From the NCBI GenBank assembly GCA_041645075.1, contig JBAZQS010000009.1, positions 1-31,907 on the forward strand: 31,907 nucleotides of DNA, written 5' to 3'. Below the pieces are notes generated by a model. It worked only from the letters and a program-made list of their open reading frames with translations. It was not told where the DNA came from and did not search any database. The DNA is from JBAZQS01 sp041645075 (lineage in GTDB: Bacteria > Patescibacteriota > Patescibacteriia > 2-01-FULL-39-33). The position numbers and the translations under genes are program-made. Shown here piece after piece: positions 22,716 through 29,014 of the stretch (within the stretch, counting starts at the first letter, position 1; each line of letters starts with the position of its first letter).

Positions 22716-23156
22716 ATGAAAGTTTTATTATTAAAAGACACAAAAGATATTGGCAATCTCGGCGAAATAAAAGAAGTGGCCGACGGCTATGCGCGTAATT
22801 TTCTTTTTCCGCAGGGTTTGGCGGAAATCGCCACCGAGCAGAATATCCAAAAAATGAAGCGGGAACGGGAAAGGCAAGATAAATTAGCGGAAAGTGATTT
22901 AATCCAGACGGGAAAATTGGCCGACAAATTAAATGGCGTGATTTTGGAAATGCGGGGCCAGGTGAACGCGCAAGGCAAGTTTTATGCGGCTATTTCCGCC
23001 GCCAAGATCGCCGGCAAACTCAAAGAAAAGGGCTTTGACATCAGGCCAGACCAGATATTTTTGCCCGAACCGATAAAGGAAATTGGCGAATATAATATAA
23101 TTATAAATTTAAACCATGGCTTGGAAAGCGAAATTACGGTTATGGCAACCGAATAA
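22716..23156 (+). CDS. rplI: 50S ribosomal protein bL9
   Basis: bL9 is a large-subunit protein that binds 23S rRNA near the L1 stalk base and helps maintain reading frame. The N-terminal domain MKVLLLKDTKDIGNLGEIKEVADGYARNFLFPQGLA is the family signature. A long connecting helix (about 40-75) follows, and the C-terminal domain contains GKFYAAISAAKIAGKLKEKGF. The length of 146 residues is typical. Some CPR lineages are reported to lack bL9, so its presence here has taxonomic use. It has no SD and follows a hairpin-rich region; a good terminator ends it. Confidence 0.96.
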   Translation: MKVLLLKDTKDIGNLGEIKEVADGYARNFLFPQGLAEIATEQNIQKMKRERERQDKLAESDLIQTGKLADKLNGVILEMRGQVNAQGKFYAAISAAKIAGKLKEKGFDIRPDQIFLPEPIKEIGEYNIIINLNHGLESEITVMATE

Positions 23157-23186
23157 TTATTTGTTTATTTTTAATTTAATTTAAGA

Positions 23187-23214
23187 TAGAGGTTTTCGGT
23201 TCCTCTATTTTTTT
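23187..23214 (+). terminator. Rho-independent terminator after rplI
   Basis: A TAGAGG / CCTCTA stem (23187-23192 with 23202-23207) with a nine-base loop and seven T. It lies 12 bases before the pyrG ATG, so pyrG either needs read-through or a promoter overlapping this site. Confidence 0.85.
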
Positions 23215-23225
23215 GTTTCAATATT

Positions 23226-24851
23226 ATGCAAAAAAACAAATTTATTTTTGTCATTGGCGGGGTAATGTCGGGCGTGGGCAAGGGCATTGCCACCGCCTCA
23301 ATCGGCAAAATTTTACAAAGCCGGGGATTTAGAGTGACGGCGGTAAAAATCGACCCCTATCTCAATGTTGATGCCGGCACCATGAATCCGGTTGAACACG
23401 GCGAGGTTTTTGTGACTGAAGACGGCGATGAAACCGACCAGGATGTGGGCAACTACGAAAGATTTTTAAACGTCAATATCTATCGGGATAATTATATGAC
23501 GACCGGCCGGGTTTATCAGACGGTTATAAATAAAGAGAGAAATTTGGACTACGGCGGAAAATGCGTGGAAGCCGTGCCCCATATTCCCTTGGAAGTCATC
23601 AGGCGGATTAAGCGGGCCGCGGAAAAGACCAAAGCCGAGGTGACCATTATTGAGGTCGGCGGCACGGTGGGCGAATATCAGAATGTTTTGTTTTTAGAGG
23701 CGGCGCGCATGATGCATTTGAAAAACCCCAGCGATGTTTTATTTGTTTTTGTTTCTTATTTGCCCATTCCGTCAAAAATCGGCGAAATGAAAACCAAACC
23801 CACGCAAATGGCGGTTAAGGAATTGAATTCCGTGGGCATTCAGCCGGATTTTATTCTCTGCCGGGCCGAAAGGCCGATTGACGGGCCGAGAAAAGAAAAA
23901 ATCGCCATGTTTTGCAATGTCAATAAAGAAGATATAATTTCCGCGCCCGACGTAAATAATGTATATGACGTGCCGCTTAATTTTGAAAAAGAGCGGCTCT
24001 CCGAAAAAATATTGAAAAAATTAAATTTAAAAGCGCCAAAAAAGGACTTAAATGACTGGCGGAAATTAGTGGCCGTTTCCCAAAAGGCCAAAAAAGAAAT
24101 TAAAATCGGCATTATTGGCAAATATTTTGAGACCGGTGATTTTATTTTGTCCGATTCTTATATTTCCGTGATTGAGAGCATTAAATACGGCTGTTGGCGC
24201 CATAAATGCCGGCCCATAATCAGCTGGATTAATTCCGATATTTATGAGAAAGATAAAAATAAGCTAAAAGAATTGTCGGATTACGATTGCTTAGTGGTGC
24301 CGGGCGGTTTCGGCAGTCGAGGCATAGAAGGCAAAATTTCCGCCATCCAATACGCGCGCGAAAACAAGATACCGTTTTTAGGGCTTTGCTATGGCATGCA
24401 ACTGGCGACCGTGGAATTTGCTCGCCACGTTTGCGGTTTAGGCGATGCCAATACCACGGAAATAAATCCGGCCACAAAAAATCCGGTGATTCATATTATG
24501 CCCGAGCAGGCGGAAAAGCTGGCCAAAAAGCAATATGGCAACACCATGCGCCTGGGCGCTTATCCCTGTGTTTTAAAAAAGGGGACTTTGTCCCGCGCGC
24601 TTTACGGGAAAAATAAAATTTTCGAACGCCATCGCCATCGTTATGAATTTAATAATAATTTCCGCGAGCGGCTGGAGGCGAGCGGTTTAGTTATTGCCGG
24701 CGCTTCGCCTGATAATAAATTAGTGGAAATTATTGAATTGCCCAAATCTGTTCATCCATTTTTTGTCGGTGTGCAATTTCACCCCGAATTCAAATCCCGC
24801 CCGCTTCTGCCTCACCCGTTGTTTTTGGGATTGATTGAGGCGGCAATTTAA
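23226..24851 (+). CDS. pyrG: CTP synthase
   Basis: CTP synthase aminates UTP to CTP using glutamine and ATP. The synthetase domain (about 1-270) has GGVMSGVGKGIATASIG (P-loop), KIDPYLNVDAGTMNP and HGEVFVTEDGDETDQDVGNYERF. The class I glutaminase domain (about 290-541) has the oxyanion block PGGFGSRG at 359-366, the nucleophile Cys388 in FLGLCYGMQ, and the His/Glu of GVQFHPEFKSRP near residue 517. The length of 541 residues is normal. The ATG is fixed by the conserved start (MQKNKFIFVIGGVMSGVGKG). No SD is seen, and a terminator hairpin is just upstream. Confidence 0.97.
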   Translation: MQKNKFIFVIGGVMSGVGKGIATASIGKILQSRGFRVTAVKIDPYLNVDAGTMNPVEHGEVFVTEDGDETDQDVGNYERFLNVNIYRDNYMTTGRVYQTVINKERNLDYGGKCVEAVPHIPLEVIRRIKRAAEKTKAEVTIIEVGGTVGEYQNVLFLEAARMMHLKNPSDVLFVFVSYLPIPSKIGEMKTKPTQMAVKELNSVGIQPDFILCRAERPIDGPRKEKIAMFCNVNKEDIISAPDVNNVYDVPLNFEKERLSEKILKKLNLKAPKKDLNDWRKLVAVSQKAKKEIKIGIIGKYFETGDFILSDSYISVIESIKYGCWRHKCRPIISWINSDIYEKDKNKLKELSDYDCLVVPGGFGSRGIEGKISAIQYARENKIPFLGLCYGMQLATVEFARHVCGLGDANTTEINPATKNPVIHIMPEQAEKLAKKQYGNTMRLGAYPCVLKKGTLSRALYGKNKIFERHRHRYEFNNNFRERLEASGLVIAGASPDNKLVEIIELPKSVHPFFVGVQFHPEFKSRPLLPHPLFLGLIEAAI

Positions 24852-24889
24852 AAAATAATTTTATTTAGCTCGCGAATTGGATATTTCTT

Positions 24890-24912
24890 GTTATGTGAAG
24901 TGTTCGTCATTT
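24890..24912. repeat. Left inverted arm of the HNH unit
   Basis: This 23-base arm (GTTATGTGAAGTGTTCGTCA and onward) is the reverse complement of 25602-25624 with three mismatches. It contains the stop codon of the HNH gene. Confidence 0.7.
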
Positions 24913-25584
24913 TTTATTTCTTAATTCCCAAAGATGTTCTATTGGTCTTGGATGTAAAATTTCATCTAAGGAGTTACTTTTTTTTCTATTACATTTAATA
25001 TGAACGAGTCTTAAATTTTCAACGGTTGATTTGCCACCCCTGGAGTAAGGAATAATATGATCAAATTCGACTTCCTTATCGGGTACGGGTTGATGGCACT
25101 TTTGACAAATCTGCCCATCTCTGCGAACTACTTTAAGCATTACATCTCTTAGTATAGAGCGACTATGCACTCTTCTTTCTTTTGTTTCAGTAAGAGGTTC
25201 AGCCATAAAAAAAACTGGACAAATATGGCCAAAAATTTTACAAGAAGCTTCTAGAAAAATATTCGGAATTTTAATAGGATAATCATCTAGATTATAATTT
25301 TTTATTTCCTCTTTAAACCACTTTTTTCTTTTTAAATCCAATTTAGAACCATCGCCTATCTTTCCAGTCTCTATGCATTGTTTAAGATATTCATTATGGT
25401 CTTCGCATTGTCTTCTTGTCAGGGGAATTAATGGAAAGTCTTCGACAATGGGACCATAAGGACAATATTTTAATTCCCAACAAGGCTTACAAAGATTGGA
25501 TATATGTTTTTTCCAGTCTTTTATAATCTTCTTTTCTGATAAATCAGCACCATAACCAAAACATTTTTTTAAAGAAGAGTGCAT
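24907..25584 (-). CDS. HNH endonuclease
   Basis: The C-terminal half carries a complete HNH nuclease domain with zinc-ribbon cysteines: CQKC, then VEFDHIIPYSRGG (catalytic His in DH), then VENLRLVHIKCNRKKS (Asn, final His and Cys). The N-terminal half has its own Cys cluster, LCKPCWELKYCPYGPIVEDFPL, likely a second metal site. The domain alone does not say whether it acts on phage, plasmid or homing targets. An in-frame TTG lies at 25599, but the ATG at 25584 (225 residues) is preferred. The gene is more AT-rich than its neighbours and lies exactly between two 23-bp inverted arms (24890 and 25602), which suggests acquisition as a unit. It is separate from the intein endonuclease at 29015. Confidence 0.88.
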   Translation of the reverse strand: MHSSLKKCFGYGADLSEKKIIKDWKKHISNLCKPCWELKYCPYGPIVEDFPLIPLTRRQCEDHNEYLKQCIETGKIGDGSKLDLKRKKWFKEEIKNYNLDDYPIKIPNIFLEASCKIFGHICPVFFMAEPLTETKERRVHSRSILRDVMLKVVRRDGQICQKCHQPVPDKEVEFDHIIPYSRGGKSTVENLRLVHIKCNRKKSNSLDEILHPRPIEHLWELRNKK

Positions 25585-25601
25585 AATTTTAATTACCAAT
25601 T

Positions 25602-25647
25602 AAATGACAAACATTTCATATAACGTATCGGCGTATACGAAGTTGCC
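25602..25647. repeat. Central shared repeat of the HNH island
   Basis: Bases 25602-25624 pair with the arm at 24890-24912 (20/23). Bases 25617-25647 contain CATATAAC and CGGCGTATACG (25629-25639), which recur inverted at 25987-26006. It also has its own hairpin, ATCGGC / GCCGAT with a 12-base loop. The loop side reads TATACGAAGTT, resembling the arm of a tyrosine-recombinase site such as loxP; that resemblance may be chance. Confidence 0.6.
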
Positions 25648-25728
25648 GATTTTGTTTTTACTCATTAATTAAATCAATAAATAAAAATAAAATTGGCAAT
25701 TTGGGTGGAGCTAAAAAATATTTTAAAT

Positions 25729-25953
25729 TTATTTTAACCAAGCTATTATTACCGCGGCTACTGATACGACAAAAGCTAAGATTGATAGCCATTTTTGAAA
25801 GCCAAGCTGATGATTTGCGAGTTTAGTTTGGTTTTCTATCGCTTCAAGTTGAAATACTTCTGATGGAATTGCCCAAGCATGGCAGTTTTTACATGTGTAT
25901 TTGCCTTGAGGTACTTTTTCCCAAATATGATTATTACATTGGTCTATTATCAT
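25729..25953 (-). CDS. Small zinc-ribbon-like protein with C-terminal membrane anchor
   Basis: The predicted 74-residue protein starts MIIDQCNNHIWEKVPQGKYTCKNCHAW. It has a CxxC pair plus an earlier Cys-His pair (C6, H9), consistent with a small zinc-binding knuckle. A helical linker follows (about 32-52, EVFQLEAIENQTKLANHQLG). The last 19 or so residues are a membrane helix, WLSILAFVVSVAAVIIAWLK. The frame stays open to 26118, but that would overlap the next gene by 89 bases. The ATG at 25953 is more likely; there is no SD. It is flanked by inverted copies of CGGCGTATACG. No family is recognised. Confidence 0.6.
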   Translation of the reverse strand: MIIDQCNNHIWEKVPQGKYTCKNCHAWAIPSEVFQLEAIENQTKLANHQLGFQKWLSILAFVVSVAAVIIAWLK

Positions 25954-25978
25954 ATTAAATAAATTTAAATTATTTTTT

Positions 25979-26006
25979 AGCGGAACCGTATACGCCGTGT
26001 TATGTG
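25979..26006. repeat. Right inverted arm of the zinc-ribbon gene unit
   Basis: CGTATACGCCG (25987-25997) is an exact 11-base reverse complement of 25629-25639. GTTATGTG (25999-26006) matches inverted CATATAAC (25617-25624) with one change, and repeats the sequence at 24890. Confidence 0.6.
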
Positions 26007-26029
26007 ATGTAAAATAATTTTTTAGCCGA

Positions 26030-26461
26030 CTAATTTCCAATATATTCTTTCTCTTTTTTGTCGTACTCGTCTGAACTATTAACGCACGAGTCGCAAAAAC
26101 TGGTGAAAACTTTATCATCTATTGTCATAAAGGTTAAAACCTCCTCATTTGTCTGACAATTTACAACTCGCTTCGTTAATCCTTTAGGGCTTACGCTAAT
26201 CCAACCGCCAGAGTAGAAGCAAGTATTTTTATTTTCGTTATATGCGTATCGCGGATTAAAGACAGTATTTTCCGACAATGATTTTTTGTCGTCTTCATAA
26301 AGATTTTGACAGATTTTTAGACACTCTGTTTGTTTACTAAATAAAAATGCTTGCTTCGTTTGCTCTGTTTGTGCCAGTTTTTGCGACGGCAAGAACATAA
26401 CAAAGTAATAAGCGATTGCCAGTGTTGCAATAATTACTATGGGAATGATTATTTTTTTCAT
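26030..26461 (-). CDS. Hypothetical secreted or anchored Cys-rich protein
   Basis: This 143-residue protein starts MKKIIIPIVIIATLAIAYYFVMF, which is either a signal peptide or an anchor helix. The rest is extracytoplasmic, with six cysteines in three near pairs: CLKIC (46 and 50), then C at about 80 and 100, and CDSC (121-124). These could form disulfides, or bind metal through CDSC. The tail is very acidic/basic mixed (SSDEYDKKEKEYIGN). I recognise no family. It is the first gene of the minus-strand accessory island. It could be a substrate for thiol-redox proteins such as those at 8965-11359, but no direct link exists. Confidence 0.7.
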   Translation of the reverse strand: MKKIIIPIVIIATLAIAYYFVMFLPSQKLAQTEQTKQAFLFSKQTECLKICQNLYEDDKKSLSENTVFNPRYAYNENKNTCFYSGGWISVSPKGLTKRVVNCQTNEEVLTFMTIDDKVFTSFCDSCVNSSDEYDKKEKEYIGN

Positions 26462-26528
26462 AGGATTAAAGGCTAAAAAAATTATTTTATTCCAGATAAT
26501 AATTTATATGCGAACAAGTTGATTTATT

Positions 26529-26574
26529 TGGATTCCGGGTCGCCGCTCGTTGGCTCACTTTGCCCGGGATGACA
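26529..26574. repeat. Dispersed palindrome of the GGATTCCGGGTC type
   Basis: TGGATTCCGGGTC at the left and GCCCGGGATGACA at the right form a stem (TTCCGGG 26533-26539 with CCCGGGA 26563-26569). This GGATTCCGGGTC...GCCCGGAATGACA pattern is a widespread intergenic repeat. It lies between bL27 and the accessory island. Confidence 0.75.
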
Positions 26575-26582
26575 TTTATATT

Positions 26583-26608
26583 AAAAAACCGCTGACTTGC
26601 GTCGGGGG
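26583..26608 (-). terminator. Weak terminator candidate after rpmA
   Basis: On the minus strand, an imperfect stem around GAC-GCAA-GTC, flanked by C-rich and G-rich sides, ends in six T. It starts about 14 bases after the rpmA stop. Confidence 0.35.
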
Positions 26609-26621
26609 TCTCTTAAAAATA

Positions 26622-26894
26622 TTACTCCACATTCACTATCTGCGTATATTCCAGTTTGCCGTTGAATTTTTTAACTTTCTTTTTGTTAAAATTAACCACG
26701 CCCGCTTTTACGGCAAAAAGCGTGTCGTCTTTGCCGAGTTTGGTATTTTTACCCGGACGATATTTGGTGCCTCTTTGGCGGACGATGATTGAACCGGCCC
26801 GCGCCATTTCGCCGCCGTATAATTTAAGGCCCAGTCGCTGTGACCTTGAGTCGCGGCCCAGCCGAGTACTGCCGCCCGCTTTTTTATGCGCCAT
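26622..26894 (-). CDS. rpmA: 50S ribosomal protein bL27
   Basis: bL27 reaches towards the peptidyl-transferase centre with its N-terminal tail. The start MAHKKAGGSTRLGRDSRSQRLGLKLYGGE is the family signature. It has no N-terminal cleavage extension of the Firmicutes type. GSIIVRQRGTKYRPGKNTKLGKDDTLFA follows. The length of 90 residues is normal. rplU (bL21) is usually directly upstream, but here the upstream neighbour is the divergently oriented lipoprotein gene at 27023, so the rplU-rpmA pair is split. No SD is visible. Confidence 0.97.
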   Translation of the reverse strand: MAHKKAGGSTRLGRDSRSQRLGLKLYGGEMARAGSIIVRQRGTKYRPGKNTKLGKDDTLFAVKAGVVNFNKKKVKKFNGKLEYTQIVNVE

Positions 26895-26991
26895 ATTAAA
26901 TGGTTATTTATTATAATTGATATTGATTGATGGTTATTAATATTTTAAGTGATTTAGCGGGGAAAGTCAAGCATTTTATTTACCAGTTATT

Positions 26992-27002
26992 TTTGCTATA
27001 AT
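26992..27002 (+). promoter_or_regulatory. Extended -10 promoter of the lipoprotein pair
   Basis: TTTTGCTATAAT has a consensus -10 with a TGC extension (TATAAT at 26997-27002). The -35 region is AT-rich and weak, as expected for an extended -10 promoter. The ATG is 21 bases downstream. Confidence 0.55.
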
Positions 27003-27022
27003 ATAAATATAAAGCATCTCTT

Positions 27023-27604
27023 ATGAGAAAAGCATCAATATTGCTAATTTTAATCTTAGGCCTATTTTTGGCCGGGTGCGCCAAGCAGAACAATCAGAAT
27101 CAAACCGCGCCTTTGGCCAGCGCCAATTTAAACAAAGAGGATAGTAGCCAAAAGGCCGTTCCATCCGCTGAACTCAAACGGTTTTATCCCCAGACCGCCG
27201 CCGTCAATAAGCCCGCCGCCGCCCCCAATCCGGCCAAAGATTTTGTGATTACCCAGGACTTGACGTTAAAATTATATTTAGTGGATAAATATAATCCGGG
27301 CACCTGCTATGGCCTGCCCGGTCCAGTGCCCGATGTGGCCGTAAAAGGCCTGGTGAGCAATAATCCGGAATTAGCCCAGTTTGTTAAATATAAATATAAA
27401 CTCAATTCGGATTTGGATATTTATAATAAAATTAAGCAATTAAACGGCATCTCTCTGTCTAAAATCGCCGGCGGCAAATATCAGTTTAATTTTACCAACG
27501 GTCAATGCTGCGTTTTGACGGCTTATGAGGGCGAAGCGGTCATTATCAATCAGACCATTTCCGATTCAATCACCAGACAGGAAACAAAAAATAATCCCTG
27601 CTGA
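27023..27604 (+). CDS. Hypothetical lipoprotein
   Basis: The N-terminus is a lipoprotein signal (SILLILILGLFLAGC), with the lipobox LAGC placing the lipidated Cys at residue 19. A low-complexity Asn/Gln/Ala/Pro linker runs to about 75. A compact C-terminal domain (about 75-193) contains four cysteines: GTCYG, the pair QCC and the terminal NNPC, which could form disulfides. It has no recognised family. It is three bases upstream of a second lipoprotein gene, with a shared extended -10 promoter, so the two products may work together at the cell surface. Confidence 0.82.
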   Translation: MRKASILLILILGLFLAGCAKQNNQNQTAPLASANLNKEDSSQKAVPSAELKRFYPQTAAVNKPAAAPNPAKDFVITQDLTLKLYLVDKYNPGTCYGLPGPVPDVAVKGLVSNNPELAQFVKYKYKLNSDLDIYNKIKQLNGISLSKIAGGKYQFNFTNGQCCVLTAYEGEAVIINQTISDSITRQETKNNPC

Positions 27605-27607
27605 CGG

Positions 27608-28462
27608 ATGAGGAATTATCTTTTAATTTTTTCAATTATTTTTTTATTGACCGGCTGCGGCCAGCAGACCGGTTTTGTCAATGTGAATTTAAATGACCAT
27701 AATAATGATTCTGGCGGCCGCCTTACTAATAACGCCTCGTCTTCAGACCAAGAGACCGAAATTAGAAACCGGAAGCTTGTCCCCGACTTGCCTCGGGGAT
27801 TAGAAATTGGCATAAATCAAGAAAATCAAGCGTCGGAAAATCCCATAAAACAAAAAATAGAAATTCCGGTCGGCTTTGACCTCAAAGTGCCGTTTGCCTC
27901 CCAAGCGCCGCTGTTAAATTGGGATGCGGTTCATAAGGAAGCGTGCGAGGAGGCCTCAATGATTTTGGCGGCAAAATATTTCAAAAAAGAGCCGTTAAGC
28001 AATGTCGTGATGGAGGAGGAGATTCAGAAATTAATCCAATGGGAAAATGACCACGGCTACAAGGTTGATGTTGATGCCGAGGAAACCGCGGAAATTTTAA
28101 AAAATTATTTCGGTCTGCGGACGAGATTAGTGGGCGAGGTGACCGCCGACAGAATTAAATATGAAATTTCGCGCGGGCGATTGATTATCGCGCCGGCCGC
28201 CGGCCGATTGCTGGGCAATCCCTATTATCAAACGCCGGGACCGATTTATCATATGCTCCTCATCCGCGGTTATGACGAAAAAAATTTTATCACCAATGAT
28301 GTGGGCACTAAAAGGGGCGAGGCCTTTAAATATAAATACAATACTCTAATCAATAGCATCCACGATTGGAACCATACTTTAGCTGACGGGGGAATGACTG
28401 ACCAAGAGATGGCGACAGGTAGAAAAGTAATGATTGTGATAGATGGGGTAAATAATAAATAA
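27608..28462 (+). CDS. Lipoprotein with C39-like peptidase domain
   Basis: The signal peptide has the lipobox LTGC (Cys17). After a linker, a domain of the peptidase C39-like type (C39_2) covers about residues 88-280. It starts FDLKVPFASQAPLLNWDAVHKEACEEASMILAAKYF, with the nucleophile Cys113. The catalytic His215 lies in IYHMLLIRGYDEKNFITNDVG, with Asp/Asn 230-231 following. Family members are cysteine peptidases, or peptidase-like proteins, often acting on double-glycine peptides or envelope substrates. No ABC transporter domain is attached. At 284 residues it is a typical stand-alone size. A terminator follows, ending the two-gene operon with 27023. Confidence 0.87.
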   Translation: MRNYLLIFSIIFLLTGCGQQTGFVNVNLNDHNNDSGGRLTNNASSSDQETEIRNRKLVPDLPRGLEIGINQENQASENPIKQKIEIPVGFDLKVPFASQAPLLNWDAVHKEACEEASMILAAKYFKKEPLSNVVMEEEIQKLIQWENDHGYKVDVDAEETAEILKNYFGLRTRLVGEVTADRIKYEISRGRLIIAPAAGRLLGNPYYQTPGPIYHMLLIRGYDEKNFITNDVGTKRGEAFKYKYNTLINSIHDWNHTLADGGMTDQEMATGRKVMIVIDGVNNK

Positions 28463-28512
28463 TTCTACAAGCTACCAGCTACAACTCACAAGCCAATGTT
28501 ATGGTTATCCAC

Positions 28513-28538
28513 ATAGCCACTTGACGGCTATTTTTTTT
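28513..28538 (+). terminator. Rho-independent terminator after the lipoprotein operon
   Basis: An ATAGCC / GGCTAT stem (28513-28518 with 28526-28531), a seven-base loop and eight T. The loop and the second arm contain the -35 of the rrf2 promoter. Confidence 0.85.
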
Positions 28539-28549
28539 ATTGATAAGAT
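28521..28549 (+). promoter_or_regulatory. Candidate promoter of the rrf2-iscU-hemerythrin operon
   Basis: TTGACG (28521-28526), a 17-base spacer and TAAGAT (28544-28549). The predicted start is about 28556, directly beside the dyad at 28557. Confidence 0.55.
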
Positions 28550-28556
28550 ATTAATA

Positions 28557-28573
28557 CCAACCATTTTAGTAGG
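28557..28573. promoter_or_regulatory. Candidate Rrf2-family operator
   Basis: CCAACCATTTTAGTAGG is a partial dyad: CC-n-AC at the left mirrors GT-n-GG at the right around an AT-rich centre. Rrf2/IscR-type sites have this general form. It covers the predicted transcription start of the rrf2 gene, where binding would block transcription, so autoregulation is likely. No binding evidence is available. Confidence 0.45.
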
Positions 28574-28592
28574 ATTTGTTTAAAATAAATAT

Positions 28593-28994
28593 ATGATGTT
28601 TACCACTAAAACCGAGTATGGCATAAGAGCTATGGTATTTTTGGCCAAAAAGAAAAATAAAAAGCCGGTTTCTTTGTCGCAAATCGCGAGAGAAGAGCAT
28701 ATTTCCCAGCCGTATTTGGAGAGATTATTCGCCAAACTCCGCGCCGACGATTTGGTTATGAGCGCCAAAGGCACATCGGGCGGTTATTATTTGGCCCGAG
28801 AGCCCAAGAAAATCAGCATTTTTGAAGTCGTGGAGGCCTTAGACGGGCCGTTGGCGGTTTTCTATTGCGTCTCGGGCGATAATAATTCATTTTTATGCTC
28901 CAGCGGCAAGTGTCTGACCCAAAAAATTTGGCATGAACTCCAAAGGAATATCATTCATACTTTAAGACGATTTACCTTGGCGGATTTGATTTAA
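28593..28994 (+). CDS. Rrf2-family (IscR-like) transcriptional regulator
   Basis: Rrf2 proteins are winged-helix regulators that sense Fe-S status, nitric oxide or redox through a cluster. The N-terminal winged helix (about 5-66) contains TEYGIRAMVFLA, SQIAREEHISQPYLERLFAKLR and GTSGGYYLAR, all typical. Three cysteines in the C-terminal loop (92, 102 and 107; YCVSGDNNSFLCSSGKC) correspond to the usual cluster ligands. The length of 133 residues is slightly shorter than IscR (about 160). Two adjacent ATGs occur, at 28593 and 28596; the second gives MFTTKTEYG. A promoter with a dyad at its start site lies just upstream, and iscU follows 20 bases after the stop. Confidence 0.94.
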   Translation: MMFTTKTEYGIRAMVFLAKKKNKKPVSLSQIAREEHISQPYLERLFAKLRADDLVMSAKGTSGGYYLAREPKKISIFEVVEALDGPLAVFYCVSGDNNSFLCSSGKCLTQKIWHELQRNIIHTLRRFTLADLI

Positions 28995-29014
28995 TATTTA
29001 AAAATTTTAAAATT

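Noticed and set aside
24890..26006. Classical integron cassette array
   Set aside because: No integrase gene in the window, and the arms do not give clear GTTRRRY/RYYYAAC pairs within one compact attC. I keep only the weaker claim of inverted-repeat-bounded units.
25954..26118. Upstream extension of the zinc-ribbon gene
   Set aside because: It would overlap the neighbouring gene by 89 bases and run through the inverted repeat; no recognisable domain in the extension.
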